From: Opisthorchis felineus
Lineage: Eukaryota > Platyhelminthes > Trematoda > Opisthorchiida > Opisthorchiidae
DNA: 64,000 nt
Reading direction: 5' to 3'
NCBI GenBank assembly: GCA_004794785.1
Contig: SJOL01002364.1
Location: 82,891-146,890 of the forward strand
Of this stretch, positions 1-12,900 are shown one piece after another. Under the pieces are notes generated by a model. The model did no database searches, had not been told where the DNA came from, and saw only the letters and a list, made by a program, of their open reading frames with translations. Position numbers and translations under genes: made by a program. Within the stretch, counting starts at the first letter, position 1; each line of letters begins with the position of its first letter.

Positions 1-334
1 ATTTTTAAGATGAGATTCCCCGGGACTAGAAAATGTCGCAGTTCCAGAGAGTAAAAAGGCGGGTCTTGGAATGTTGAGTAACACCGATGCATTTGTCTGG
101 ACTAGTTTGTGGCATTCAGATATTCATTTAGAAGCAAACTGACAACGGAAAAAGGCTGGTTCAGACAGTCATGCAGACAGTCCTCGGATGTTGGGTCACC
201 ATCTTCAGATGGTTATGTTAAGGGATACACGATCAGCATATGTGTTAATACGTTTAAATTTACATTTTCGGAAGTTCCACTAGTGTTTAGTTAGCCGTTT
301 TCAAGGCGGGAATTCATTTTGGTTCTTTCTGTAG
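1..334. other. Intronic or upstream sequence of gene 1
   Basis: Nothing codes convincingly. A short frame at 109-294 lacks splice context. Because the exon at 335 begins at an internal acceptor, this stretch is read as intron. Confidence 0.5.
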
Positions 335-917
335 GTTGATCTCCGTTTGTTAAGGCCGGACAAAAACGGTAATTCCGAACAACTCACATGTATGGGTCAG
401 AGTAAGGCAGTACTCTTTGTCAATGGTGTACACTGTTTCACGATTTCACTCAATTCAACATCGAAATCGGAGGATCAACAGATATCGCAGCCGCCAATTT
501 TGATATTTGCTCCCGGTGGACGTGGAGGGGATGGTGGCCGAGGTGGAGATGGCGGTACTGGAGGAGAAGGTGGTAAAGGTGTTTCAACTTATTGCAACAT
601 GCTACGAAGCTCGTTCAGTCAAGCAAACCCCCATCGTCCCTGCACGTATGTACCTGGTCGCGAGCAGGAATCGGCTTATTCCCTCATCACTGAAGCTGCT
701 ATTGATTTGTTGCAAGGTCCACGCTATGGCGGTCAGTCCCACAGACATTCTCGAAATGAGCGAGCGGGAGTCTTTAGAGAACCTCCGGTATTGGATAACA
801 TCCTAGCCTCCTCCTTCGTTTCATTTATGGCGGATAAACTAGAAGGACAAAATGCTTTTCCAAAGCGCACAAAGCCGAAAAGTTCTAGTCGTCAGCAATT
901 TTTCTATGCTGGGGATG
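335..917 (+). CDS. Gene 1 exon: N-terminal part with first Gly-Gly-X block
   Basis: The acceptor is a tag at 332-334 and the donor is gtaagt at 918. The exon runs in phase 0 from GTT-GAT and ends in phase 1. It encodes about 194 residues. A hydrophobic stretch ([10 protein letters not shown]) leads into [20 protein letters not shown], then a non-repetitive tail rich in Ser, Arg and Pro. The TTG-TTA codons near 347 are not a start: the frame is open back to the acceptor. So this is an internal exon and the gene begins upstream of position 1. Confidence 0.8.
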
Positions 918-3900
918 GTAAGTTCTGCGTCAGTTTGCCCGATTAATTGAATTTGAATGAATGGCAACTATTTACCACGAACCATTTGCGTGCCAGTTAC
1001 CATTTCGTAAATTCAGTGTCTAAAATACGCTGTTCGACCATCCACTCCGATGTAGAGGATAGCGCATGTTTAGTGTTGGGACTGCGTTGCCAATAATGGC
1101 CATGGAATAATGTTATCTCCATTCGGTGTTACGTTGAACCGGTTTATATTTAGGCTAGGAAAGACTAGTGCATCATAGATACCGATCGATAACACAGCGA
1201 GCACCGTTCAGCGCGTACACGGCATCCGTCAGCCATGAATAATAATCCCTCAGTTATGAATGATAACTGAGAGACCAATCGATTTCTCCCAGTTCTCGTC
1301 AACAGTTGTTTTGACAAATTGAGTTGACTGAGTTGGGTCCAAAAATACACTGATGGAGGCATCAGTGTGTCATGTCACATTAGCCCGTATTTTATGGTGC
1401 TCGAGAAATTGAAGAAAACTGAGTTTATCATGATAGCACTTCATAAAAGGTATATACCATATGGCATTGTAGAATCCTCTCCTATGTATAGCCCATCATT
1501 CGTGCAGCCAGGACCACATGATGACACGTTTTCTCCATTCTCATTGAACTTATTTTGAGGATTCTTTCTCTAGCTGGAATCTTGCCATTTGCGCTCTTTC
1601 CGTATGTGGATTCAGTAGTGAATGCCATAGAAAGTACCTTTTTAGTCTTGTTGAGTTCACTCATCAGCTCATCTGAATAACTACGGATTATTTGGGTCAC
1701 TCATGTGAACGGAAGATGTTTTGGACATTAATAATGTGTTTTGTGAGTGAAAGAATTCGGACGTCTAGGGGACTTAAGTGAATTCCAGTTGCCTTCTCGA
1801 TTTGTAACGATTTCATCAACTGCGCAAAATGAAACACTGACAAAACTATGTAGGCTGTCTTTTTGTAGTTGGAGTACATTTCGAAAATTGCTTGGTTTTT
1901 GAGACTTTATATGGTACGACTTGATCCACCGGACCTTTAAGCAAGTACAATGAAACCTGTCAATAAATGCTCCTCCATAAGGAACATCTCGCAGTTAACT
2001 ACACTTTCGTCTTTCACTCAAGTCGACGTGAGATTATAGACACTCTCCAACCATCGCTTTTGCGTGCCAAGCCTGCCGAAAAACAAATATCTGTTGTAGA
2101 TGGTTAATGGCTCCAAAGGGCCGTTCAACTTTTCTCGTGAGGACAACAGTTTGGTGACCGAACCGTGTTTTACTGGCTGTTTATTATTTTGCACACAATA
2201 TGAGCAGTACCAAGGCTACTCTACGGTTTGTCAGTTAAGCATCAGTATGTATTATTTGTGCACTGCTGTCGGTGGTGATGGTGATTCTACAGTATGTGGT
2301 AGTAAAATTTCAGGGTACTTGCGTTTCTCATCGGTACCCGGTTGACTAACTTGACCGATTGTATGAATAACATGATGACTTCTCAAGCATGAAGCACAGA
2401 ATATTCTCCCATAGACTGAGAAACTCCTTCGTTTGTAGTATGTGCTTGCTTGCTCGGTTGGTCAGATGCTTACTTATCTAGTGAACAGATTACTCACACT
2501 CACTCACTCACTCACTCACTCACTCACTCACTCACTCACCCACTCACCCACTCACTCACTCATTCACTCACTCACTCACTCACCCACTCACTCACTCACT
2601 CACCCCATCAAACGGTCAACCGATTAGTCAGACAAGCAGTCAATCAATCAATCAGCCATTCGCTGCTTCTCTCGTCCCTTCAATTATTTGCCTGTATATT
2701 CGACAGTTATGTGCTCGCTTTTTTGCGATTGGCTCTTGTGATAGAATGAACCAGCTCCGTGTAAACCGTGGGTTGTGGCTTCACGTGTGTGACCGCTGAT
2801 GGCAGGATTTGCACGAATTTTCTTATCTAATCTTGTATCTAGCGACAAAGGACAAACCAAAACCAATAACGTCGGATTTGACATTAGCAGGTCATGTTTT
2901 ATGTGAGTTCCTGAGTGACAGAGCCACCCTGCATACTTTTTCCGTTTTTCGGGGAACTTGTACTATCTGCTGGAGTCTAGACTGTTTGGAGTTCATACAG
3001 TCGTGTTATTTCCAGGGCAGCCTTGACGATTACCATGGTTGGACACCTTAATTAACCACATTTCTGGTCTCAAGCAATGATGTTCCCATAACTCAGGGAA
3101 GATCTTCGACAAATAAAGACCTCCATGCGTAAAGTAGAACGGGGTGATTCTTCGTTAAGAGGCTGGTTTTTGTTCTGAGCAACAAATTCCTCCTTAGTTG
3201 AATGAAGGCCTTTAACTGATCCATATATTCACTTCTTATCTGACCTGATAATCAGGTTGAATGTAAAATCGGGGGTATTTGAAGAATTTCATAGTCTCGA
3301 CAGTGGAGTTATCTAGTCATGTTGTGTTCCTTCGTCGGTGGAGGAAAAGGCTTTCGTTTTGACAAATCAATCTATAAGACGATCATAATGGTACAGAGAC
3401 CTATACATCTGTGCGTCAGTATGACGAGATTTTGTATCGGAATAGTACATGTCGAGAGTACCATTTTAGGCAGTACGCTGTCGTTGACAATTGCACTGTA
3501 TGCCGCGTCTTGTTCTTTTGGGTCGGGTGCTGATATAAGCTCGATAATCTTGGAAATTAACACAACATCCCAGTAGTAAATACCTCGTCTACCACAACGG
3601 AGACCTTTCCAATTAGGCCAGCTACGGTATAAAAGCTTAATCGGGTGCGATTTCACAACCAGTGATCTTCCCAAACTGACAGCATGAACTGTAGGTTGTA
3701 TTAAAAAAAAGTAGGAATTGCAAATCATCCTGCTGCGATGGAGGTTTATACCTTCTGACACGTTTCCCTCATCTTTGGTGTCCCTCTGATTACATGTGAC
3801 GAATTGCAGGCTTTCAGCATAACGACACCGTTTCCTCAAACACAAAATACTTGGTTTCAGGAAGCAGTAGGACGTTCTGAGCCCCTTTCGACATGAATTA

Positions 3901-6900
3901 GTGTTTTTTAATGACCCTAAGTTTTGTAAACCTTATATATCTCAACTATTGCTGTATCCCTTGATTCCAGTCGGCTATGTGTATCCCTAAGCTACTTCCT
4001 AACAGGACGGTTTTTCGAGCCGGATTTCCGCTGCGAGGCGAGTGCAGTTGTATGAACCAGGAAAATCAGTGCTCTCAGGCATTTAAGCCACGAATTCGTT
4101 CATCTTTATAAACCTATGAATGAGCGTATGGTTTTTATGCGCGATTTTCAGCAATGGATCCTGGCTTCATTTACCAAAAGTAACTTTTGGACGAGAAATT
4201 TTCTGTTGGTAGTCCAGAATCACCTCCACATCGATGCAAATGGTGGACGAACTTCTGAAGAACTGTCTCTCAGGACGAAAAGTCTTCTAATACGAGATCA
4301 TCTTATTGTGGAGAAGATATTTTTCTGGAACGACCACATCTAATGATGTAACGTAGCTATTCATTCAGATAGAAATACGTTGACCGGTAGGCACTTGTGA
4401 ATTTGCTCTATTCCGGATTCTTGTGGTTCGCGTAAGTGGACATGGTCCAGATGTTCTTCTACAAAACCTATACCTAAATGCCTAATTCTAGGCAATCGAC
4501 CTCCAGAGGGCAACGGGAAATTCATCTGGGGTGGTATTTAGTGGGACTCGTTAGATTTTCCAGTGAGCCGTCTCCATTTAGGACGTCTAATTTCTTCACA
4601 ATCGCATGCACTGAAGCCTTCAAAAACTTGTTCGTATAGTTTAGTGTGATCGTCTCTTCATCTGCTGTTTTGACTCCCACTTAATGGAACATTATATACA
4701 CGGAACTGGTACAGACCCTGATGTCCTACAGACGGCACTGATTAGAGGGATAACTTCTAGATAATCACTATTTAGACGTCCTTAAGGCCTTAACATCCTG
4801 TTCAAAATGGAGAATGTCAAACTTCTTGGCAAGCAGGGCTCTCTGAACAGGAAAAAAACATAAGGAATATGCGAATAAAATGCGTCCAATCACATCCAAC
4901 CACATTATGCAATGTTACAGATTAACATGTATGGGAAGCCCAAAATGTTGGTAAAATGCTATTGACTTAGGTTTGTTCATCGATGCGTACGTGTTGCTTC
5001 GCTTCCAACTCCCCTTCTGCAAGCATGGGAGAGTCTTGTCAAGGGGTTTCGCGTACTGGAGGTTAGTTCTGCGAAATGTTGGTAGTAACTATCCTTAGAA
5101 CTAGCCTTTTCCGAATGTCACCACGAATTTCATTTTGATGCTCCTCGCAAGTAGTTTGCAAAGATAGTACACCCATTATTCGGCTCATCGAAGCCCACTA
5201 TAAGCGAAATAATCATCAGGACAGTTCTATGTACTTCAATGCCTGGTTTACGGCTGATGAGTCTCTCGAACAGAATTCAGGCCGGAAAAACTGCTGGAAC
5301 ATCTCTTGCCCACAAAATCCTCCATTTAGTTTATACATACAAAAAGTTCACCGAAATTTTTCAAAAACCGTTTCTTCACTGTCTCCCTAATGATGCGTGT
5401 ATCACAACATATATACAAGAAATCTGAAATTACTGGCGAACAAAGCACTTTCAAGTACTGGTTGGGGTGAAAGCCATACCACCGTATACGACAAACTTTG
5501 GGGGCATCGGATCAATTACTCCCGAGAGGTAACAAAGCAACGGCTGTTCAAGTAATGATTATTAAAATTTGAACGAACGGGCTTCAGTTGTGGGCCTCAT
5601 CCTTCATCCTATCCAGCAATGAGAACTCTGGAGAATGCAAATACATGCTACAGCCTGGAAACAAATAGCATTTTGAGATTGGGGTAAATGTGATGACACG
5701 TTAGAAATTGAGGAGCAAGAACACGTTTTCACAACTGGGCTGGGCATTTGGGCAGCGAATGTTAGGTTGCAAATGATCAATGAACAAACCAACTAACAAC
5801 TTTGACCGATGCTACCAACATTCTGTTCGATGACAGAAATCAGTGATTTTCGTATTCGTTATTACCGGACTCATCCGCTCATCCGCTACTTACGTAAATG
5901 ATTGTGTGTGCAGAAAATACCATGTCACCTCGCCTGTTTTGGGGATATTTAGTGGCTGAGTAAGTAAAAGGTTTCGATAGGATTGTCAGTTATTTTTCAG
6001 ACTTTACTTTTTCCCACTTGCATCTTCCGGATCCACGATTTATTACACCATATTCCATACATGTATTTCAGGAGGCACTGGTGGTCAGGGTGGAGACGGT
6101 GGTCGTGGAGGGGATGCAGGGGATGGTGGAGACGGAGGCGTTGTAACAGTCACTGTGGACGATCCGCGGCTGCTCATGTTCATTGAGGTAAGTCAGCATT
6201 TGGCGGATTTTTGTTGATGTGTATTGTCAGAACCTCTGAGATCCTCTAAGTTCTGTGTTGAAATCTGGCCACTTTCTAGTGCAACGTCTCTGGTGGTCAT
6301 CCGGGATCCCCAGCTGAAGGTGGTGCGGGTGGAAATGGAGGGATTGGCGGTCGACCTGGAAAAAGTTTGGGAGATTTGTCAAGCAATGGATCTCGGGATA
6401 CCAACAATTTCGATCGAGTTTTGCAACCCCTTCTTACCACAGGTTCGATGCCGATACCCGACTGTCCAGTTGGCGCTTGCACTGAGTGTGGTATTCATAG
6501 AATGTAAGTTACAGTATCGTTTAGTAACCTTCAACTGTGGTATTGGTGGTATACTGCGCACAAACCACAAATGACAACGAACCCACCGAATAATCCTTCT
6601 ATCATCCCTTTTGTGCGCTCCGGTTTTGTTACTCACCTACTTCGTCCATTAGCAACTTTATTTAACACGTCTTAACCAAAAAGTCAGAACACTCAGAGAC
6701 ATGACGAGATTTATGAATCAGCCTCTTTATTTCAAACTTCACAGTTTATGAAGGTTGGAATTCTCTAGTGGGTTTTTTTAAATTAACATATGATTGTATG
6801 GACAACTACTTGTTGAATTTGAAATTTCATTCTTCAGTTTAAGTCAATCCATGCTGAAAAACGATGAATCACTGCACAGACGTTTCATCGTTGTTCATAA

Positions 6901-9900
6901 TCATCAGTAGTGCGCATCTCACGAATCTGTGCAGAGAAACCAGTTAAGGCGTGACCACGTGATGTGACTCGTGTGAGTTAAAAGTGAGTGGCGCTATATC
7001 CTGTACATGCCGATTACTCACACTGCTGATCGACCACTTGTGGCCGAACAGACTTGAACTACTGACCGGTGAGCTGTGGGTCCGAATCTTTGCATATAGT
7101 ATTGCGATACACATTGCTGATTAGTCTCAACGAAGATGAGACAGCTTTGTGTTCTTTACTGCTTTGTGTGTCCTAATTCAATGCTATGCCGACGAGTCAT
7201 GTGATACAGAAATGTTCTGTAGTACCAGAAAAGTACTCAATTCAACTTTATCTGATTTATTTGTCACCGGATACTTAGGGCTATCTGCAACAAGATAAAT
7301 CCTATAAAGTATATCAGAAAGATAGATGGCCTCATTCATCTCGAACTGCTTTCGTTTTATATGCCTAATTAGCTTTTAATGAATGTCGGGGTTGTGTTCT
7401 CGAGAAGATCAGTATGTATCGATGTTGCAATACATCAGAATACACATCGACAACCACTTACTGATGTAACAGTGTATATTACTCATGAAACATGCGAGTA
7501 GCGCCTCGTCACGATATCTGATGGAAGGTTAGTATGGGAATTATGGAAGCTTTTTACAGTGCTTGCTCATCATCAGTAAACTTTGTTAGCAAAGAAATAT
7601 GCCAGAAACCAGAAAGCATCTGAGAAAGGTCAAGATGACGCTTGAGAATGTCGACTTTTCAGAAACTGTCCCAATGATATTTTTGCTTACGTGTCTAATA
7701 GCGTGTGACCGTTTAGTTCGTGTTTGTCGATAAACAAGTCCACACAGAATGGTGTTTTTCCTTTCACTTATAGATGAGGTACTACTCTGTGCTTCATATA
7801 CCATCGCCACAGCTTATTTGGTTAGCTTTTTTCTGTATTTCCAGGAATTCCGTCCCCGAATCACATTTGGGCACGTACACATACACGCATCTCTCGAGCA
7901 ACACCGGGGATGCGTGCGTAAACTCTGAGTACATTGAATCTCTAACAACATTCGGATTACAGACATCCAAAAATGAACGAAATTCATTGGTGTGCCAGTT
8001 CGAGTCAGAGGAGGACGATTTGTATGTACCTGTCAGTCAACGCAAGTCCACAAGCCAGCTGGCTCTCATTCCTGGTTCTTGGGGTAGAAATGGCCCTGCG
8101 GGTATTGCAGGAAAGCGAGGTGCAGCAGGTTTGAAAGGGAAAGTGGGAATCGTCACTTTTCGTGTGACAAATTCCGAATTGGAATCAAAGTTGAGTCAGT
8201 GCAGCTCCACAAACGTAGGTTTGATTTCTGTTTGCTTTTAGTGAATAAGATGAACTGAATATATTGGATCGTTTTGGTCACAACATTTAAACCGTCAGGT
8301 CAGTCAACGTAGGCGCCATATTGGGGTAATGATAGCAAGGCTTGTTGAAAAACAATTTGATGGTATCGTTGTGGTCGAACCTATAATCAAGACCTGAAAC
8401 TGCTCTCGAGGTTGCTGCACATTGCTGACACTCTGTTTTTTTATTATTCTCCCATCTTTCTCCTGGCACCTATACATCTGGTCTCAATACTACCACTTAT
8501 GTTATTTTAGGACTCTGATCCTCGTTCTGAACAAGAATTGGATTCCGATCGTCAGTATTATCTAGGCACGGGATATTCTAGTGTGCCGTTGCAGCTGTCC
8601 ACATATCCAACCTACTTGAAGCGTTATCAACTGAAAGTTCTAGATTTCGATGTAAGTCACATACTAATAGCGTTATTTATACCCGATCCTCTGATTTACA
8701 TCGCTCCAGAAGAAACATAACTACAGTATTTTTCTTGTATTATACCTTACTTGATTTTGCCCAGGTCAGTCTCGTTTTAGCACTTATCATTCTGTCCTGG
8801 TGGAATAATCTGATCTATCCATAGCAAATCTAACAAATCCCGCAACCAGTCATAGATAATCTAGATTTTACTTCTTTGATACGCTGCAGGTGGTCGTTCG
8901 CAGTTGCACACAAAAACTAACGACACTATGTTGATGAGCTTAGTGTACACATGAACTTCTTCAGCTTGGACTGTAGTTTTAGCTTTCGTTATCTGTCTAT
9001 GGCATTAAGTCAGTTTCTAACGGCGAATCATTGGCAGCAAAGCGGTATATTGAATTGCCTTTCTTCAATGGAGAGACGCCCTCTTTCTACTTATGCATCA
9101 TCTAGGCCTGAAAAGTTGCTCGATTTTTTATGGTTGGCGCAGTTTCAATGGAGCACACCTCACAAAAGACCCAGGTTGGTTTCCTGAGACTTTTTTTCGT
9201 TCCAATTCGGACGATGTTTTCAGGTGAACGTTAGTAGAGTAACAACCATATCATTAAGTTTAGTCGCTTCCCTAAACGAAGTATTAGATGATAAGCACTT
9301 CTTAACTATGTTCTGAACCGAAGTATAAAAAGAACCAATTAAAAACCTCCTCTACTTCAGGTGCTTGGAATGGACGGAGATGGATTCCTCAAGCCAAACG
9401 AAGACATCACCTTAACCAACATTCAGTTAATAAATCGGAGTTCTATGCCACTACCCTCTGGTGCGCGTTTGTCATTCTCCTCAACCAATAGTGTGTTCAT
9501 ATTGACAAATCAGTCTGTGCAGCTGACAGCGGTATGTTTCGTGGAACACCGAAAATTTTCTTCGTTTTGTTAATAAACATAAACCCTTTTGGACTCGACT
9601 CCGGAACCTCACTAGGTAACAGCACTTCTGATAGCAAGTCTCATTGGAATTCGGAATTCTTGCTGGTTACATGTGAAATGAAATCAGCTATGTAATTCGT
9701 TGTTATACGGACTGCGCCTCTGCTTTTATTGGGTTACGCATTTTAGTGTGGTGTTCACAGTTAAGAGTCGTCCCCGAACGGCTGTAAAGCATAAACTCCA
9801 CTAGTACTTGCCACAACGAGATATCATGATATGTCATACTGAGTAACTGCAAAGTATTTTGGTGGCAACTGAATACAGTTGTCTCAACTCAAAAACAGCC

Positions 9901-12900
9901 TTCATATGGAGGATGCCCGGCATACATCGGAAAACGTCTGATTTCGTAACTTAAGTTATTGCAAGGACTAGCCATATAACCCACATTTCGACAGCCGGTG
10001 ATAAAGGTCAGTTCACAGCTCTGCACAGATCTTTTCTAGTCACTATTTTTGTCTAATCTAGTGCTGTGTTTTTAAACTAAGTCTCTGAAAACCCATGTGT
10101 GTTTATATGCCATGCAAGTTACTCCTATCTTGCGCTGAGAGCTGAAAATGAATTTTTGGGTTTTGAAATTCACCTAATTTGTTTAAAAAACAAGTCATTA
10201 TCGCCAGTGAATTGTATTTGCAGCATTGTGCCCTATTTAAAGTCTGTGATTATTGCTGAATCAAGATTCCCTTACATGAACAGTTATGTGACAACCTTAT
10301 TTATCCTATCAATTGCGTTCCCCACACCATTATGAAACCTCAGTCTTTTACCCAAGCTTTCCCTATGCTAAGTCCATACTCTGTATAAAACTGTATGCAA
10401 ACTGCGCCAATCAGATGGCTGATCAGCAGAAAAAAGGAAAGAATCCATTACACCGTGTTGTGTTCACCCTTGCACTTTTCACTGCCGAAATTGTCTACGA
10501 GATTCACAGCCGCAAGTATGACCTTCCGGAAAAGTGCTCGACGATAACTTAGATGGGATAATGTGTAAAGCTAGCATACAGATATCGATAGGTATTCAAC
10601 TGAATACTGCTGCGAAATGCGGTAAGTAGTTGGCGTTTCAAAGGACCAACAACCCTTAAATGTATCGCAAGATATGGCACTAGAATATATGCCACCACTG
10701 CAATGTGATTCTCCCAGAATGAGCAGCATTCACCATATGGATCCGTTGAGTAGTCATTGAAGAACTGCAAGATACCCTTGTGTACTTGCTTGTTACTAGT
10801 AGACAAAGCAGTGACGTATGAGGGTCTAACTCATAACTTACGCGTTATTCATCACCCTAATCCGGGACATTGTGAGAAGCCACTGACCAAGGCCATAGAA
10901 AATGTTTACAGCGAGCAAGGTCCTCCATGACTAGCGGACCGACTCAGAAAAAAGCGCTAAATTTCAGTATTAATGGCGAAGTTGTCTGAATCTCGGCTTA
11001 TGATAAGCTGTACCAAACCAAGGACCAATACAGTGCCAGACAGAACGTATCTCGGCTTAGAGCTCTTTTGGGGAAACAAACGGGTTTCCTTCTGTATTGT
11101 CCGAAGGACCATTTTTTGCGCTTATTCATACCGGCAGAGATCTTCCGTTACTTTGGTTCTCAATCGGCTCATCATTTACTCCAGATTGCACCAAACGAGC
11201 AGATCACACTGAAGGAAACGTTTGGTGGTCGCATTCAGCTGGAAGATTCACCTCAGAAGCCCGGGGAGTTCAACAGATTTGCATCCTTCGTGGCTTGTGT
11301 CAGCCTGTGTGGAATAAAATTTACTCAGGTGCGAATCAAACTTTTTTTTAACTTTGAAAATTCTTATTGAGTATTTTCCTCCCACTATCTTCAGCTGTCA
11401 TATCTGACTAAATAATTTGGCTTTAATCTCAGTGAAACTGGACGGGTAAACAGTATCCTAGTTGGCGAAACTGATGCTGGTTTCCGTCATTGCATACTCC
11501 TGTTCGCTTCCCGCACCTTCCCTCCTGTGGATGTGTTCAAACAGTTTGCGCACTGCATCCGTGTTGTTGCTACGGCAAACTTGAGAGCTTAGCATCGATT
11601 CAGGGATGGAGTGCTCTGACCTTTCCCTACAGAAATGGCAAAGGAATTTATCGCTTGTTGAAGGTTCAGGTATTTGTCTTGGAGAAAATTGTTTCTTGAG
11701 GGCCAACCGTCACAAACACACGCTATTTCTTTGGCTCCAAATTTTTATGCGGTCAGTACTCTGTTCCACCAAAGCCTTATTCACGAGAGCTTATTACGCA
11801 GGGCAGTATACCCAATCGATTTATAAGCAGTAAATTTGGTCTCCAGCGATGAAAGCTTCAATTCTGTGGGTTCCAAAGGGCTTGTTTGTTACTAACATGT
11901 CAACCGAAACGAAGTTTTCGAGAGGTGGATCAAGTTGACCGTCTCTGACTTTTGCGACTGTGGTCCTAACTTCGTCGCATTGAATAGGAAGCGAAATGTT
12001 GGAGCCTATGTGACACCAGATATAGCACAACAGGGTGTAAGTTGTTAAGAGACAGCAGCATGGCATACGAACTCTCGGCCGGATGAGCCGAACAACACTG
12101 TAAAACGATCAGCATTTGTTGCACGATAGATTTTTGGTTGTTATCTTCACCATATTTCCTGTGGGGCGACGTTATGCGACATTGTTCTGCTTACTGCCAA
12201 ATATCCAGAGCTTAGCAGCTGACCGTTCTGGATGACGTAGACAGGCTTCCGTTGAGCGCTACGCGTTTAGCGGACAAGGAATTGTTGCAATCTTTAAGTG
12301 CTTTCGCCGGTATACATTTTGTGGCCTGAAAGTATGCTGGTGCCTAATCCACCTTCAACGTGTGAAATCATCATCATCAAAGACAGCAACATCAGTGTTG
12401 ACGCTGATGCTTCACTGTCGTAAGCTGCAGCGGAGTGTGATGCAGGGCGAGCAAGACGGTCAGTCCTAGGGCTGGGACTTGCGGAGAAAGTATTCAACTT
12501 TGGGTGGGGGAGGGTAGAAGACGGAAAAAGTGAAAGTGTAAGAAGGGAGGCGTCAGCAGTAGCCTGTTTTCGCTTACCCGCCCTGCTGTATGCAGCAAGT
12601 AAGGCGACCCGGCTGATGGCACCACGCGACGGCCGATGTGGCATGAGAGTATTGTTAGCTGTAAATGTCATGGTTGAACGAGGGCTGGGATACGTCCAGG
12701 GCGCCCACACCTAGACAGGAGGACGATTAGGGTCCTCAACCAAAGCCTTTGGCTCAAAAGCCTAACCGCAAGGCAGCGGTGTTGGGCTGGAAATGCAAGT
12801 ACATTACAAATTTTACGGAACACGTCGCCACACATGTTCCAACCCCCAACCTGGAGGGCCAGGAGACTGTGTTCGTCAGACCTCTACCCATTGACCAACC

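Noticed and set aside
1165..1362. Short minus-strand frame
   Set aside because: Too short, with no motif or conserved neighbour, and within a gene 1 intron.
2442..2749. Open frames coding for Thr-His-Ser-Leu repeats
   Set aside because: They are translations of the ACTC microsatellite, open in several frames at once.
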